Positions 9,472-16,993 of a stretch of 64,000 nucleotides of DNA are shown here, piece by piece (the stretch's first letter is position 1; the number at the start of each line of letters is the position of its first letter). Below the pieces are notes generated by a model, which had not been told where the DNA came from, made no database searches, and saw nothing but the letters and a program-made list of their open reading frames with translations. The DNA comes from Candidatus Woesearchaeota archaeon (GTDB taxonomy: Archaea > Nanobdellota > Nanobdellia > Woesearchaeales > GW2011-AR9): the NCBI GenBank assembly GCA_016188115.1, contig JACPIK010000002.1, positions 806,077-870,076 on the forward strand. The letters are read 5' to 3'. The translations under genes and the position numbers were made by a program.

Positions 9472-10218
9472 ATGATTATTGGAATAATCTCTGTTATTAT
9501 CCCGACCCTAGCTTCTCTAATCTCGTTGTGGACTCTATTTGAAATGAGAAAACAGAGGAGAAGTTCCTATATGCCAGAAGTCCTAATAGAAAATACAACA
9601 TTTCAGATTTATTGTGATGGAAGTTCAGATTGGCAACCTATTAATAAAGAGAATACAAAAGTTAATTCATTAAAAAGATATTCACTAACACTTCATAATA
9701 TTGGATTAGGACCTGCTAAAAATTTCAGTGCTAGATGGAGATATGACCTCAAGAAAGCGATAAATGTTGTGAATGAATTAGGTAATAAAAATATTAATGT
9801 AAAACAGGATCGGGATTTTGTTGAAATAAAAATAGGCAAAAGAAAAAAGTGGGTTAGTATCTTTCCTGAAAGTTATAACCCAATCTTTATTGAATCAAAT
9901 AAGAAACCACAGGAGGATAACTTTTTAGATTTGCCTTTACATTACCAAGCATTATTCGCATCGATGATTGAGATATTAAGTTATAGAGAAGATTTGATGT
10001 CAATGAAGCGGATAAAAGACTTTCCAAAATTATATCTTGAAATGAATTATTCTGATGTAAGTAACAATAAATACATAAAAATGATTTATATTAAGATAGA
10101 TACCTTTTTCTTACAAACTTCAAAAAAAGATCAACGCGGCGACTTAATTTTTCAGGGAAGGCTAATTCCATTAGAGCTGCCAAGGAAAAAACGAATTTTC
10201 AGCCTACACCACCACTAG
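9472..10218 (+). CDS. Membrane-anchored protein of unknown function
   Basis: A 248-residue protein I do not recognise. One N-terminal membrane segment (residues about 1-22) is followed by EMRKQRRSSYMPEVLIENTTFQIY and a beta-rich domain with LTLHNIGLGPAKNFSARWRYD, a pattern common in single-pass proteins with an N-terminal anchor and an immunoglobulin-like fold. The C-terminus is Lys/Arg rich. It is more AT-rich than its neighbours and has its own TATA box. Its last 15 bp overlap the convergent GH3 gene. Confidence 0.6.
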   Translation: MIIGIISVIIPTLASLISLWTLFEMRKQRRSSYMPEVLIENTTFQIYCDGSSDWQPINKENTKVNSLKRYSLTLHNIGLGPAKNFSARWRYDLKKAINVVNELGNKNINVKQDRDFVEIKIGKRKKWVSIFPESYNPIFIESNKKPQEDNFLDLPLHYQALFASMIEILSYREDLMSMKRIKDFPKLYLEMNYSDVSNNKYIKMIYIKIDTFFLQTSKKDQRGDLIFQGRLIPLELPRKKRIFSLHHH

Positions 10219-11343
10219 ACCTTTCGCTTCTAACACCTTCCTTACCGAAGCATCAATCTGCGACTCACTAATTCGCCCATCACGCACAGCCGCAGCAACA
10301 ATCGAAATCATGCGATGCAATTCTTCAGGGTTTTTATCAAAATTCAACACAATATCATTACCCGCAGCAAACACCGCCACATACATCTCATCCACAGTTG
10401 GATAAAAGTTTTTCAACCCCAACATATGAATTTCATCCGAAATTATCAACCCTTTATACTGCTGCTTCAAGTCTGCAATAACCTTTGACGAAACCACAGA
10501 AGGAATACCCTGTGAATCCACCGCACCCGTCGTAATCAAATGACTCACCATGATTGATTTAACAGTACCATGTTCTGCAAGATAAGAATAAGGATAGACA
10601 TCTTTCTCATCAATTTCCGCCCCAACTAAAAATTTATGTGGATCACGCACCACTAATGTCTTACCCGGATAATGTTTTGCTGTTGCAATGAGTCCTTGTG
10701 CTTGCAAACCTTGCGTATACGCTTGGGCAAATTGCGCTACTTGTTTTTCATCACCTGGAAATGTACGACAACGCCAGATCGTATCCCCTAAATCTACTAC
10801 TGGCGCAAAGTTCACATTAAAACCCATTTCTCTCATAAATTCTCCATCATGAAACCCTTTCTCATACGCCTCACCAAGCGTAGCAACCGAAGATGCAGAT
10901 GTTAAATTAGTGATATGAATAAACGGACTAATACACCCTTCTGCATCCGCCGTAATAAAGAAAGGAATAGTAGCACCCTCTTGTGCCTTACGAATAGATG
11001 TGGAAAACGCATCTGTTGATTCGAGTGCAAACATATGCACGCCACCCAGTTGCATACGACGAAAAACCTCCATGTTTTCTGGAAGCCATAAGGATACTGT
11101 CATCTGCGCAATTTTCTGCTCAAGAGTAAAAGAATCCAGATCAACGGTATTTCCAACAATAACCGGTTCGGGATCTGTTGAAATAAATAAACCACGAGCC
11201 TTAGCCACTGTAAGTAAAAGCAGAATAAACACGACGACACTCAGACAGATAAGGATACGTTTATGGAATAAAGTGCTTTGAATTAGAGTTTTTGATACGT
11301 TCGATTTTGATACTTTGGATTTTTTCAATATTTTAGCAACCAC
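10204..11343 (-). CDS. Membrane-anchored glycoside hydrolase family 3 (NagZ-like)
   Basis: GH3 enzymes of this type remove terminal beta-linked sugars, often N-acetylglucosamine. The protein has a membrane anchor (ILICLSVVVFILLLLTVA), then a single TIM-barrel domain with VNFAPVVDL, the TAKHYPG motif (NagZ KHFPGHG), DPHKF for the catalytic His loop, and GLIISDEIHM, where the Asp matches the GH3 nucleophile. The longest frame opens at a TTG (11376), but GGAGG lies 8 nt before the GTG at 11343, which directly follows the upstream stop, so 11343 (379 residues) is preferred. Peptidoglycan is not expected in this organism; likely targets are its own surface glycans or those of a partner cell. Confidence 0.75.
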   Translation of the reverse strand: MVAKILKKSKVSKSNVSKTLIQSTLFHKRILICLSVVVFILLLLTVAKARGLFISTDPEPVIVGNTVDLDSFTLEQKIAQMTVSLWLPENMEVFRRMQLGGVHMFALESTDAFSTSIRKAQEGATIPFFITADAEGCISPFIHITNLTSASSVATLGEAYEKGFHDGEFMREMGFNVNFAPVVDLGDTIWRCRTFPGDEKQVAQFAQAYTQGLQAQGLIATAKHYPGKTLVVRDPHKFLVGAEIDEKDVYPYSYLAEHGTVKSIMVSHLITTGAVDSQGIPSVVSSKVIADLKQQYKGLIISDEIHMLGLKNFYPTVDEMYVAVFAAGNDIVLNFDKNPEELHRMISIVAAAVRDGRISESQIDASVRKVLEAKGLVVV

Positions 11344-11345
11344 TC

Positions 11346-11678
11346 TTAGTGCCTCCAATATGGTTGCGTCTTGCAATAATAATACGCTTTAGAATTCAAA
11401 GTATACGCAACACCATAATCAGCGGAAGTGCAATGATATTCTCCCGCATCTTTTTCACAACTAAGTTGCGTTGCCGCTGCCAGACAACAACGATCAAGAT
11501 CACCTAACGCAGTACTTTCACCCTCCCACTCAACTAAACAAGAGGGTTCACCTGATGCAAGAGTGTATTGCGCCCTACCAATAAGTGCAAAAGGAGTACC
11601 AAGAAGATATAACAACAAAATTAACCCGATCAAGCCCAGAGATACATTAAGAACTACCCACTGCCTCGTCGTCACCAT
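11346..11678 (-). CDS. Small membrane-anchored Cys-rich exported protein
   Basis: A 110-residue protein with an N-terminal hydrophobic segment (residues about 8-28) followed by a short exported domain with seven Cys, including an adjacent Cys-Cys pair, which would suit disulfide bonds. No family is recognised. It is the first gene of a two-gene operon; the GTG of the GH3 enzyme follows its stop codon by 2 nt, so the two proteins may work together at the cell surface. The start ATG 11678 is supported by the TATA box at 11699-11710. Confidence 0.55.
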   Translation of the reverse strand: MVTTRQWVVLNVSLGLIGLILLLYLLGTPFALIGRAQYTLASGEPSCLVEWEGESTALGDLDRCCLAAATQLSCEKDAGEYHCTSADYGVAYTLNSKAYYYCKTQPYWRH

Positions 11679-11698
11679 TTTAGTATCACAGCAAAAAG

Positions 11699-11710
11699 TA
11701 TATATAAAAT
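11699..11710. promoter_or_regulatory. Shared bidirectional TATA box
   Basis: TATATATAAAAT contains the palindromic core TATATATA. It is centred about 25 bp from ATG 11678 on the minus strand and about 25 bp from ATG 11729 on the plus strand. One TATA element therefore appears to serve two divergent leaderless genes, and only 50 bp separate the two start codons. Confidence 0.65.
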
Positions 11711-11728
11711 TATGCCCCTACCTTCATT

Positions 11729-12169
11729 ATGAATCTTCTTCAAGACGCATTTCGCGACATAACCACCTTAGGAGGATTTGTCTTTACAGGGTTACTCTGT
11801 CTCATACTCCTCGCCACAGAGCAATATGAACTTCTCTTTCAAACCGTTTTAGGACTCTTTCTCATTTTAGTTATCTGCATCATAATTCGTCTTATATATT
11901 ACAAAGATCGGCCACTCAAACAAAAACATCAAAATATCATCGAACGTATCGACGCTTCATCATTTCCAAGCATGCACACTGCTCGTGCCATTTTTCTCCC
12001 CATTATCTTTTGGAACCATCTAAACAACCCGCTACTCCAAGGGCTGGTTGTTATACTTGCATTAACCGTATCATATTCTCGGATTTATCTTCAGAAGCAT
12101 GACTGGATTGATTTATTAGGCGGAGCAGTATTAGGTGGTATTATAGGAATAGCAGTAGTATATATTTAG
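11729..12169 (+). CDS. PAP2-family lipid (pyro)phosphatase
   Basis: A 146-residue PAP2 membrane phosphatase with all three catalytic motifs: KDRP at 59-62 (KxxxxxxRP-type region), SFPSMH at 78-83 (PSGH with Met for Gly) and SRIYLQKHDWID at 117-128, holding the catalytic His124 and supporting Asp128. About five membrane segments. In a glycan-rich region its likely job is to recycle polyprenyl (dolichyl) diphosphate to the monophosphate after sugar transfer; phosphatidate is an alternative substrate. Leaderless start from the shared TATA box. Confidence 0.8.
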   Translation: MNLLQDAFRDITTLGGFVFTGLLCLILLATEQYELLFQTVLGLFLILVICIIIRLIYYKDRPLKQKHQNIIERIDASSFPSMHTARAIFLPIIFWNHLNNPLLQGLVVILALTVSYSRIYLQKHDWIDLLGGAVLGGIIGIAVVYI

Positions 12170-12220
12170 ATCTATGTTCAAATATCCTATCAACAAAAAT
12201 CAAGAATAATTCTCAAAAAT

Positions 12221-12691
12221 CTACTTTCTTTTCCTTACTTTTACAAAATCGCCCAAAGTAAATTCAGCCGCACCCTTCTTAACCGTACCTTTCTCATCTT
12301 GTTTTTCTTCAGATGTCCCGCCACCCTGTTTCACCACAAAATTAATCCCTAAAATCTTACCAATCCGACGAGCAACATCAAGATCAGGCTTAAGAGAACC
12401 TGCTTCCCATTTTGCGACTACACTCTCTCGTTCTTGAAGTAATGCAGCAAAATCAGTTTGAGTGAGTTTACGTTTAGACCGTTCTTTTTGTAACAAAGAG
12501 CCATAATGAGAAATAACTTCAAACTCTTCCTGAGGCATGGTTTTAACTGGAGCACGTCGATACGTTGCTTCACTAGGAGCACGTCGAATTTGACCATAAC
12601 TAGCGCAGACAGCACAGACACGAAGCACACTTCCTTCAATATCTGCAGTCACTAAATTTGAAATTTTCCCACACATTTCACATGCAGCCAT
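12221..12691 (-). CDS. Multiprotein bridging factor 1 homologue (aMBF1)
   Basis: MBF1 is a conserved archaeal/eukaryotic transcription or translation-associated factor. This 156-residue protein has the archaeal N-terminal zinc ribbon (Cys4, Cys7, Cys26, Cys29), a flexible linker, and a Cro/C1-type helix-turn-helix at about residues 60-115 containing RKLTQTDFAALLQERESVVAKWEAG. The C-terminal tail ends in basic residues. It is a good marker for archaeal ancestry. Start ATG 12691 has the TATA box 12714-12724 28 bp upstream. Confidence 0.9.
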   Translation of the reverse strand: MAACEMCGKISNLVTADIEGSVLRVCAVCASYGQIRRAPSEATYRRAPVKTMPQEEFEVISHYGSLLQKERSKRKLTQTDFAALLQERESVVAKWEAGSLKPDLDVARRIGKILGINFVVKQGGGTSEEKQDEKGTVKKGAAEFTLGDFVKVRKRK

Positions 12692-12713
12692 GAGGGGTAC
12701 TTTAGCAGAAGTA

Positions 12714-12724
12714 GTATTTAAAGG
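12714..12724 (-). promoter_or_regulatory. TATA box of the MBF1 gene
   Basis: CCTTTAAATAC on the minus strand, centred 28 bp before ATG 12691; leaderless start. Confidence 0.6.
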
Positions 12725-12790
12725 TTATAGTAGTGGAGAACATATGCTCAGAAAAGTAAGAAAAAAGAAAATGGTAAAAAAAAGATAAAA

Positions 12791-15382
12791 CTATCGTCGT
12801 GCTGCAGCAGGACCGCCTTCTCCTCCAAGACCACCACCTGCTTCTAATCCAGGCCCATTAGGTGATGCATCAGGACTACCCGTACAACTACAATCACCAC
12901 CATTATCTTCATTTGCACATCGCATGACCTCACAGCCGCGATTCAAAGTCATTTGTCGTTGAAGGTTTACACCACCAATACCGCAGCACGCAAGGCTGTT
13001 AAGGAGAGCTTGGTTGCGAGCAGGATTATTGCCTGTGACACCAATCGAATCGCGTGGAGCACCCCTACCTCCCCCACTTCCTGTGCCAGCACGACCGCCT
13101 TCACTCACTGCCATACCCCCTACATTTGCCATTCCTGTATTCGCAGCCATATTGCTAGACTCACCGCACATCACTTGCGCGCAGACATTATCAGAACCAG
13201 AACCCATGGCACGACAACTTCCTGCAGCCGCTGCATCACGATTCACTGGATTTCGATCTGCACCAGGAGCTCCCGGATTTGATACTGGACCAGCACGTCC
13301 AGGACCTTGTTGAGCTCCAGCAAATCCAGGATGATCTTGGGCAGCTTGAGAGCCCATACAATCACCGCTAAATGAAGCTTGTTCGTTTGCTCCCGTACAT
13401 GATGAAGAACAGGAATCTGGATCAGCACAAGATGAAGCACCAGTGCCTTTTGCTTCTTTAGCTTCTGCAGCAGCTTTCTCTGCATCTTCTGCAGCGGCTT
13501 TTGCTTGTGATTGAGATAAATCAGGTTCATCACATCCACTGGTACATTTTCCTTCCCCATCATATGAAGAACTATGTGTTTCGGTTCGTGAAGAACCATC
13601 CTCATTTTGATATACGTAATCTGTTTTTGTATCAATCTTATCTACTTTACCATCTGCAAATTTTGTTGTTATAGTGGTGGTTGAATCCATATTTTTTCCA
13701 AAATATTTGTTTACTTGAGTTCCTGTGCCATGTCCATCTAGTTTTACACGACCTACTTGTATGTCACTGGCCAACCCACATCCGCCACTCAATGGATTTC
13801 CTCGCTGCAACGACATCGTATCACGCCGTTGACCAGGTTGCAATGCACCTGCGCCAGCAGCTTGTTCTCGTGCGTCTGCAGCACCAATGCAAGCAACCAT
13901 CTGACTACGCTGTTGATTAGCTTGATTTTGCACACGACCAGCAGCAATATCGGCATCACTAGGAAATACACTTGCACTCAGACATGATTCATCACCAAAA
14001 ATACCCATGCCTGCAAAACCACCATTCCCGGGATTAGCTAAGGAACCACATAACGATTGTGCCATTGTATTTTCACTTCCTGTCGCCTCAGCCCCCCATT
14101 GACCACCTAATGTCTCTGCTCCAAAGCCAGGACCTTTTGCAGCATCAGCTTGTTTACCAGGAGCAGCCCCACCTGCGGCGCCAGCTTGCATGGGATCCAT
14201 TAATCCACCACCACAAAGCGACGTAGGACAACTATAACTCTCTTCTCCAGTTTCAGGAACAACTTTAGATCCTTGTTGTACCATATCACCAAATTGACAA
14301 TGACCATCGTTAAGAGCGCCAGGTCGAAGAGAATTCAAAAGAGCTGAAGGACTTGCGCAATTATCGCGAGCATTTCCTTTACACACAGGAGCACCTACAA
14401 GTTGCCCTGATACACGATCATACAACATCATTTTTTCTGTTGCCCATCCTTTTGATCGCACTTCATCTTTCATCTTTTGTTTATGCTCTTTAAACAGTTG
14501 ATACAATCCAGAATCTTTTCCACGGTGTTTATCAACATCATAAATTAATAGATATGCAGGCAACATCAGATTCAAAAAATTGCCCTGAGCATTTTCATAG
14601 CCAAATGCATTAAGAGTACCTAAAACCGTGTTTGTCCCACTTCGTAATGCAGCACTTAGTTTTGCTGTTTGTTTCTCAGATAAGCACACTGATTGACGCG
14701 CAATCTTTTGAGCAGGTACCCATCCCGGCATACTTACACCATCTTTAGCACGAAGAGATGTTACTTCATCACAATATTCATAAAAGAGTTGATCACGAAT
14801 AATATCATCGGTAAAACAGGAAGCAGGCATGTCTCGAATTTCAGTAGGGAAACTATTTCCTAAGTTCTTTTCTAATTCGGCCTGAAGTTGTAAACATCCA
14901 AGATTAATGCCATTTGAAACAACAGTGATTTTTGATTTTTCATTATCAGCTAAACGCAAATTCTCCCAAGACGCACTCATTGCTTGATCACGACTGCGTT
15001 GTGCTGCCGCATATCCTGCTCTACCTGCTTGAGAACGAACCCGAGCATTTGCAGCAACCACATCCATCATAGAAGAAGATTTCTTAACCGCAACTGATCT
15101 TGAAGACGCTTGTACTTGACGAGCTGCCGCAGCTACTTGAGCAGGAGAAGCCCTCGCTGCAACAGGAGTGCGGGCCACTCGCTTTGTTGCTAACCCCGCA
15201 ATCGCACCAGAATCACCTGAAGCGAGTGCCGTTAACTCTTCATCTGAAAGAGTCTTCAGCTCCGCCCTAAGTTGATCTTCAGAAACTACATCACCAGAAG
15301 AAAGCAGCGATGCAAGCAAAATAATGCCCACAAGTGCTACTAAAGAAAATAGAATAATCTTATCTTTACGTTGAAAAACCAT
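12791..15382 (-). CDS. Large exported Cys/Gly/Ala-rich protein, unknown
   Basis: I do not recognise this protein of about 863 residues. It begins MVFQRKDKIILFSLVALVG, a typical anchor or signal sequence, followed by an Ala/Ser/Val-rich helical stretch. A more ordered part at about residues 150-330 contains spaced Cys and a DKHRGKDSGLYQLFKEHKQKMKDE helix. The rest is low complexity, rich in Gly, Ala, Ser and Asp, with more than 20 Cys. It is probably exposed at the surface and disulfide-bonded. The frame opens further upstream at 15421, but GAGGTG at 15389-15394 lies 6 nt before ATG 15382, and the TATA box at 15421-15430 would place the transcript start near 15399, so 15382 is preferred. Confidence 0.6.
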   Translation of the reverse strand: MVFQRKDKIILFSLVALVGIILLASLLSSGDVVSEDQLRAELKTLSDEELTALASGDSGAIAGLATKRVARTPVAARASPAQVAAAARQVQASSRSVAVKKSSSMMDVVAANARVRSQAGRAGYAAAQRSRDQAMSASWENLRLADNEKSKITVVSNGINLGCLQLQAELEKNLGNSFPTEIRDMPASCFTDDIIRDQLFYEYCDEVTSLRAKDGVSMPGWVPAQKIARQSVCLSEKQTAKLSAALRSGTNTVLGTLNAFGYENAQGNFLNLMLPAYLLIYDVDKHRGKDSGLYQLFKEHKQKMKDEVRSKGWATEKMMLYDRVSGQLVGAPVCKGNARDNCASPSALLNSLRPGALNDGHCQFGDMVQQGSKVVPETGEESYSCPTSLCGGGLMDPMQAGAAGGAAPGKQADAAKGPGFGAETLGGQWGAEATGSENTMAQSLCGSLANPGNGGFAGMGIFGDESCLSASVFPSDADIAAGRVQNQANQQRSQMVACIGAADAREQAAGAGALQPGQRRDTMSLQRGNPLSGGCGLASDIQVGRVKLDGHGTGTQVNKYFGKNMDSTTTITTKFADGKVDKIDTKTDYVYQNEDGSSRTETHSSSYDGEGKCTSGCDEPDLSQSQAKAAAEDAEKAAAEAKEAKGTGASSCADPDSCSSSCTGANEQASFSGDCMGSQAAQDHPGFAGAQQGPGRAGPVSNPGAPGADRNPVNRDAAAAGSCRAMGSGSDNVCAQVMCGESSNMAANTGMANVGGMAVSEGGRAGTGSGGGRGAPRDSIGVTGNNPARNQALLNSLACCGIGGVNLQRQMTLNRGCEVMRCANEDNGGDCSCTGSPDASPNGPGLEAGGGLGGEGGPAAARR

Positions 15383-15388
15383 ATCTAA

Positions 15389-15394
15389 CACCTC
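15389..15394 (-). promoter_or_regulatory. Ribosome-binding site deciding the start at 15382
   Basis: GAGGTG on the minus strand, 6 nt before ATG 15382. Unlike most first genes here, this transcript should have a short leader. Confidence 0.6.
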
Positions 15395-15420
15395 TAATTT
15401 AATCAGAAGTAATTCTTGCA

Positions 15421-15430
15421 AATATAAAAA
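15421..15430 (-). promoter_or_regulatory. TATA box of the large exported protein gene
   Basis: TTTTTATATT on the minus strand. It predicts a transcript start near 15399, about 17 nt before ATG 15382. Confidence 0.5.
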
Positions 15431-15434
15431 TGTA

Positions 15435-15461
15435 CTGATTTGCTCTAAGTCATCAAATCAG
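15435..15461. promoter_or_regulatory. Inverted repeat upstream of the exported-protein promoter
   Basis: CTGATTTG (15435-15442) and CAAATCAG (15454-15461) form an 8 bp inverted repeat with an 11 bp spacer, just upstream of the TATA box for the minus-strand gene. Its position suits a dimeric regulator, but a repeat this short could be chance in AT-rich DNA. Confidence 0.3.
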
Positions 15462-15484
15462 GAAAAATAAGCAATTGAAGAACC

Positions 15485-15501
15485 AAAAGTCACTGACTTT
15501 T
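15485..15501. promoter_or_regulatory. 17 bp palindrome in the acl divergent region
   Basis: AAAAGTC, a 3 bp spacer, then GACTTTT. It lies about 65-80 bp upstream of the acl TATA box, between two divergent genes, so it is not a terminator. A regulator site is possible. Confidence 0.3.
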
Positions 15502-15563
15502 CTTCCAGAACGCTAAAAACATTATTTCCATCGCTCAAAATTATGTATCTAATTTCGCAAAGC

Positions 15564-15570
15564 TATAAAA
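15564..15570 (+). promoter_or_regulatory. TATA box of the ATP-citrate lyase genes
   Basis: TATAAAA centred 29 bp before ATG 15596. It rules out the TTG at 15578 as a start and indicates a leaderless mRNA. Confidence 0.65.
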
Positions 15571-15595
15571 AGGGAATTTGTCGATCCAACTTTTA

Positions 15596-16855
15596 ATGGC
15601 TCGCCGTAAAATCCGAGAGTTTGATGCAAAAAGAATCATCACTCAACAGCTTAAGCACTCTGCTCCAAATTGTAACATCAGCTGGAAAGCTGCCCTCATT
15701 ACACCAGAAACAAACCTTAATTCCCTTATCAAAGAACATTCTTGGCTCACGAACACACAACTAGTAATCAAACCAGACCAACTCTTTGGCAAGCGTGCTA
15801 AATATGGATTAGTCTTAGTCAATGCCAACTGGCAGCAAGTTCTCACTTATCTTGAAAAATATCAAAATCAACCATTCAAAATTAACAACATAACAGACAA
15901 CCTCACTCATTTCATTATCGAACCATTTGTCCCACATAAGGAAGAATTCTATCTTTCGTTTACATCAGAAAGAAACAATGATCTAATTTACTTCTATGAC
16001 CAAGGGGGTTATGAGATCGAAGACCGCTGGGATAAAGTAACCAAGATTGAAGTGCCAACGCAAGCAAAAGAAATCAACTGGCCAACACAAATCACACAAA
16101 AACATCCCACATTAATTCCATTCATGAACTCCCTCTTTCAAATCTATCGCGATCTTGATTTTACGTATCTTGAACTCAACCCCTTCACCATCACAAAGAA
16201 CAATACAAACAATACCACCATCTCACTTCTGGACTGTGTTGCGAATGTAGATGACTACGCCATTTTCAAACAAGAAAAAATGTGGAACATACCCGTATTT
16301 CCTCGCGAATTTGGAAAAAAACTCTATCCACAAGAAGAGTACATTGAACAAATCGACCAAAACAGTGGTGCATCCCTCAAACTCACAGTTCTCAATCCCA
16401 AAGGTAAAATCTGGAACATTCTTGGTGGTGGTGGTGCTAGTATTATTTACTTAGATATGATCAGCAACTTAGGCAAAGGCAACGATATTGGTAATTACGG
16501 CGAATCCAGCGGCAACCCCACGACTAATGAATTTTATGAATACACCAAAACAATTCTGGACTGCATGCTCCAAGATTCAACCAAAGGTAAGATCCTTTTT
16601 ATTGTTGGTGGCATTGCTAATTTTACTGATGTAGCCAAAACGTTTGCTGGTGCTATTAAAGCATTAGAAGAATATCATCAAAAGCTCAAAGAAGCGCAAA
16701 TCCATATTTGCGTACGTCGCGGCGGACCAAATTATGAAGTTGGCTTAGCACAGATCGAAAAAGTGGCAAAGCGACTCGGCCTTTCCATTGAAGTATATGG
16801 ACCCTCAACACCTATGCCCGCAGTGATTCAAACTGGGGTGAAAGCACTACGATGA
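15596..16855 (+). CDS. ATP-citrate lyase, ATP-grasp/CoA-binding (small) subunit
   Basis: ATP-citrate lyase turns citrate, ATP and CoA into acetyl-CoA, oxaloacetate and ADP. This 419-residue subunit matches the N-terminal part of the eukaryotic enzyme: an ATP-grasp domain, then SGASLKLTVLNPKGKIW, LGGGGASIIYLDMI, NYGESSGNPTTNEFYEY and the C-terminal VRRGGPNYEVGL that help bind citrate and nucleotide. Family recognition is firm from these motifs. The start is taken as ATG 15596, not the in-frame TTG 15578, because of the TATA box. The large subunit follows after 100 bp on the same strand, as in two-subunit bacterial ACL. Complete and intact. Confidence 0.9.
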   Translation: MARRKIREFDAKRIITQQLKHSAPNCNISWKAALITPETNLNSLIKEHSWLTNTQLVIKPDQLFGKRAKYGLVLVNANWQQVLTYLEKYQNQPFKINNITDNLTHFIIEPFVPHKEEFYLSFTSERNNDLIYFYDQGGYEIEDRWDKVTKIEVPTQAKEINWPTQITQKHPTLIPFMNSLFQIYRDLDFTYLELNPFTITKNNTNNTTISLLDCVANVDDYAIFKQEKMWNIPVFPREFGKKLYPQEEYIEQIDQNSGASLKLTVLNPKGKIWNILGGGGASIIYLDMISNLGKGNDIGNYGESSGNPTTNEFYEYTKTILDCMLQDSTKGKILFIVGGIANFTDVAKTFAGAIKALEEYHQKLKEAQIHICVRRGGPNYEVGLAQIEKVAKRLGLSIEVYGPSTPMPAVIQTGVKALR

Positions 16856-16872
16856 AAAATAGATCATTATAC

Positions 16873-16993
16873 TTGTTTAGCATCCAAAGGTCGAGCTTGA
16901 CTATAAACCAGCATAAGAGGTCGGGGGGATTGCCCCTAGGGGGTCGACCGTTACAATGAAGACAACAACGACAAGTGAGAAGATGCTAAACAA
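16873..16993 (+). ncRNA. Candidate structured RNA/repeat element, copy A
   Basis: A 121 bp element closed by a perfect 12 bp inverted repeat, TTGTTTAGCATC (16873-16884) and GATGCTAAACAA (16982-16993). Inside are a short second helix, CTTG (16896-16899) with CAAG (16972-16975), and a core hairpin stem, GGTCG (16919-16923) with CGACC (16945-16949), around GGGGG-ATT-GCCCC-TA-GGGGG. The single-stranded stretch before the core, TATAAACCAGCATAAGA, nearly matches copy C. The element overlaps the first codons of aclA and is flanked by ATAC on both sides (16869-16872, 16994-16997), which might be a target duplication. Two similar elements lie at 26715 and 39415. No known family recognised. Confidence 0.55.

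Noticed and set aside
16902-16907. TATAAA inside element A as a promoter for the aclA gene
   Set aside because: The predicted transcript start near 16931 falls in the G/C-run core with no start codon there, and copy B lacks the motif.
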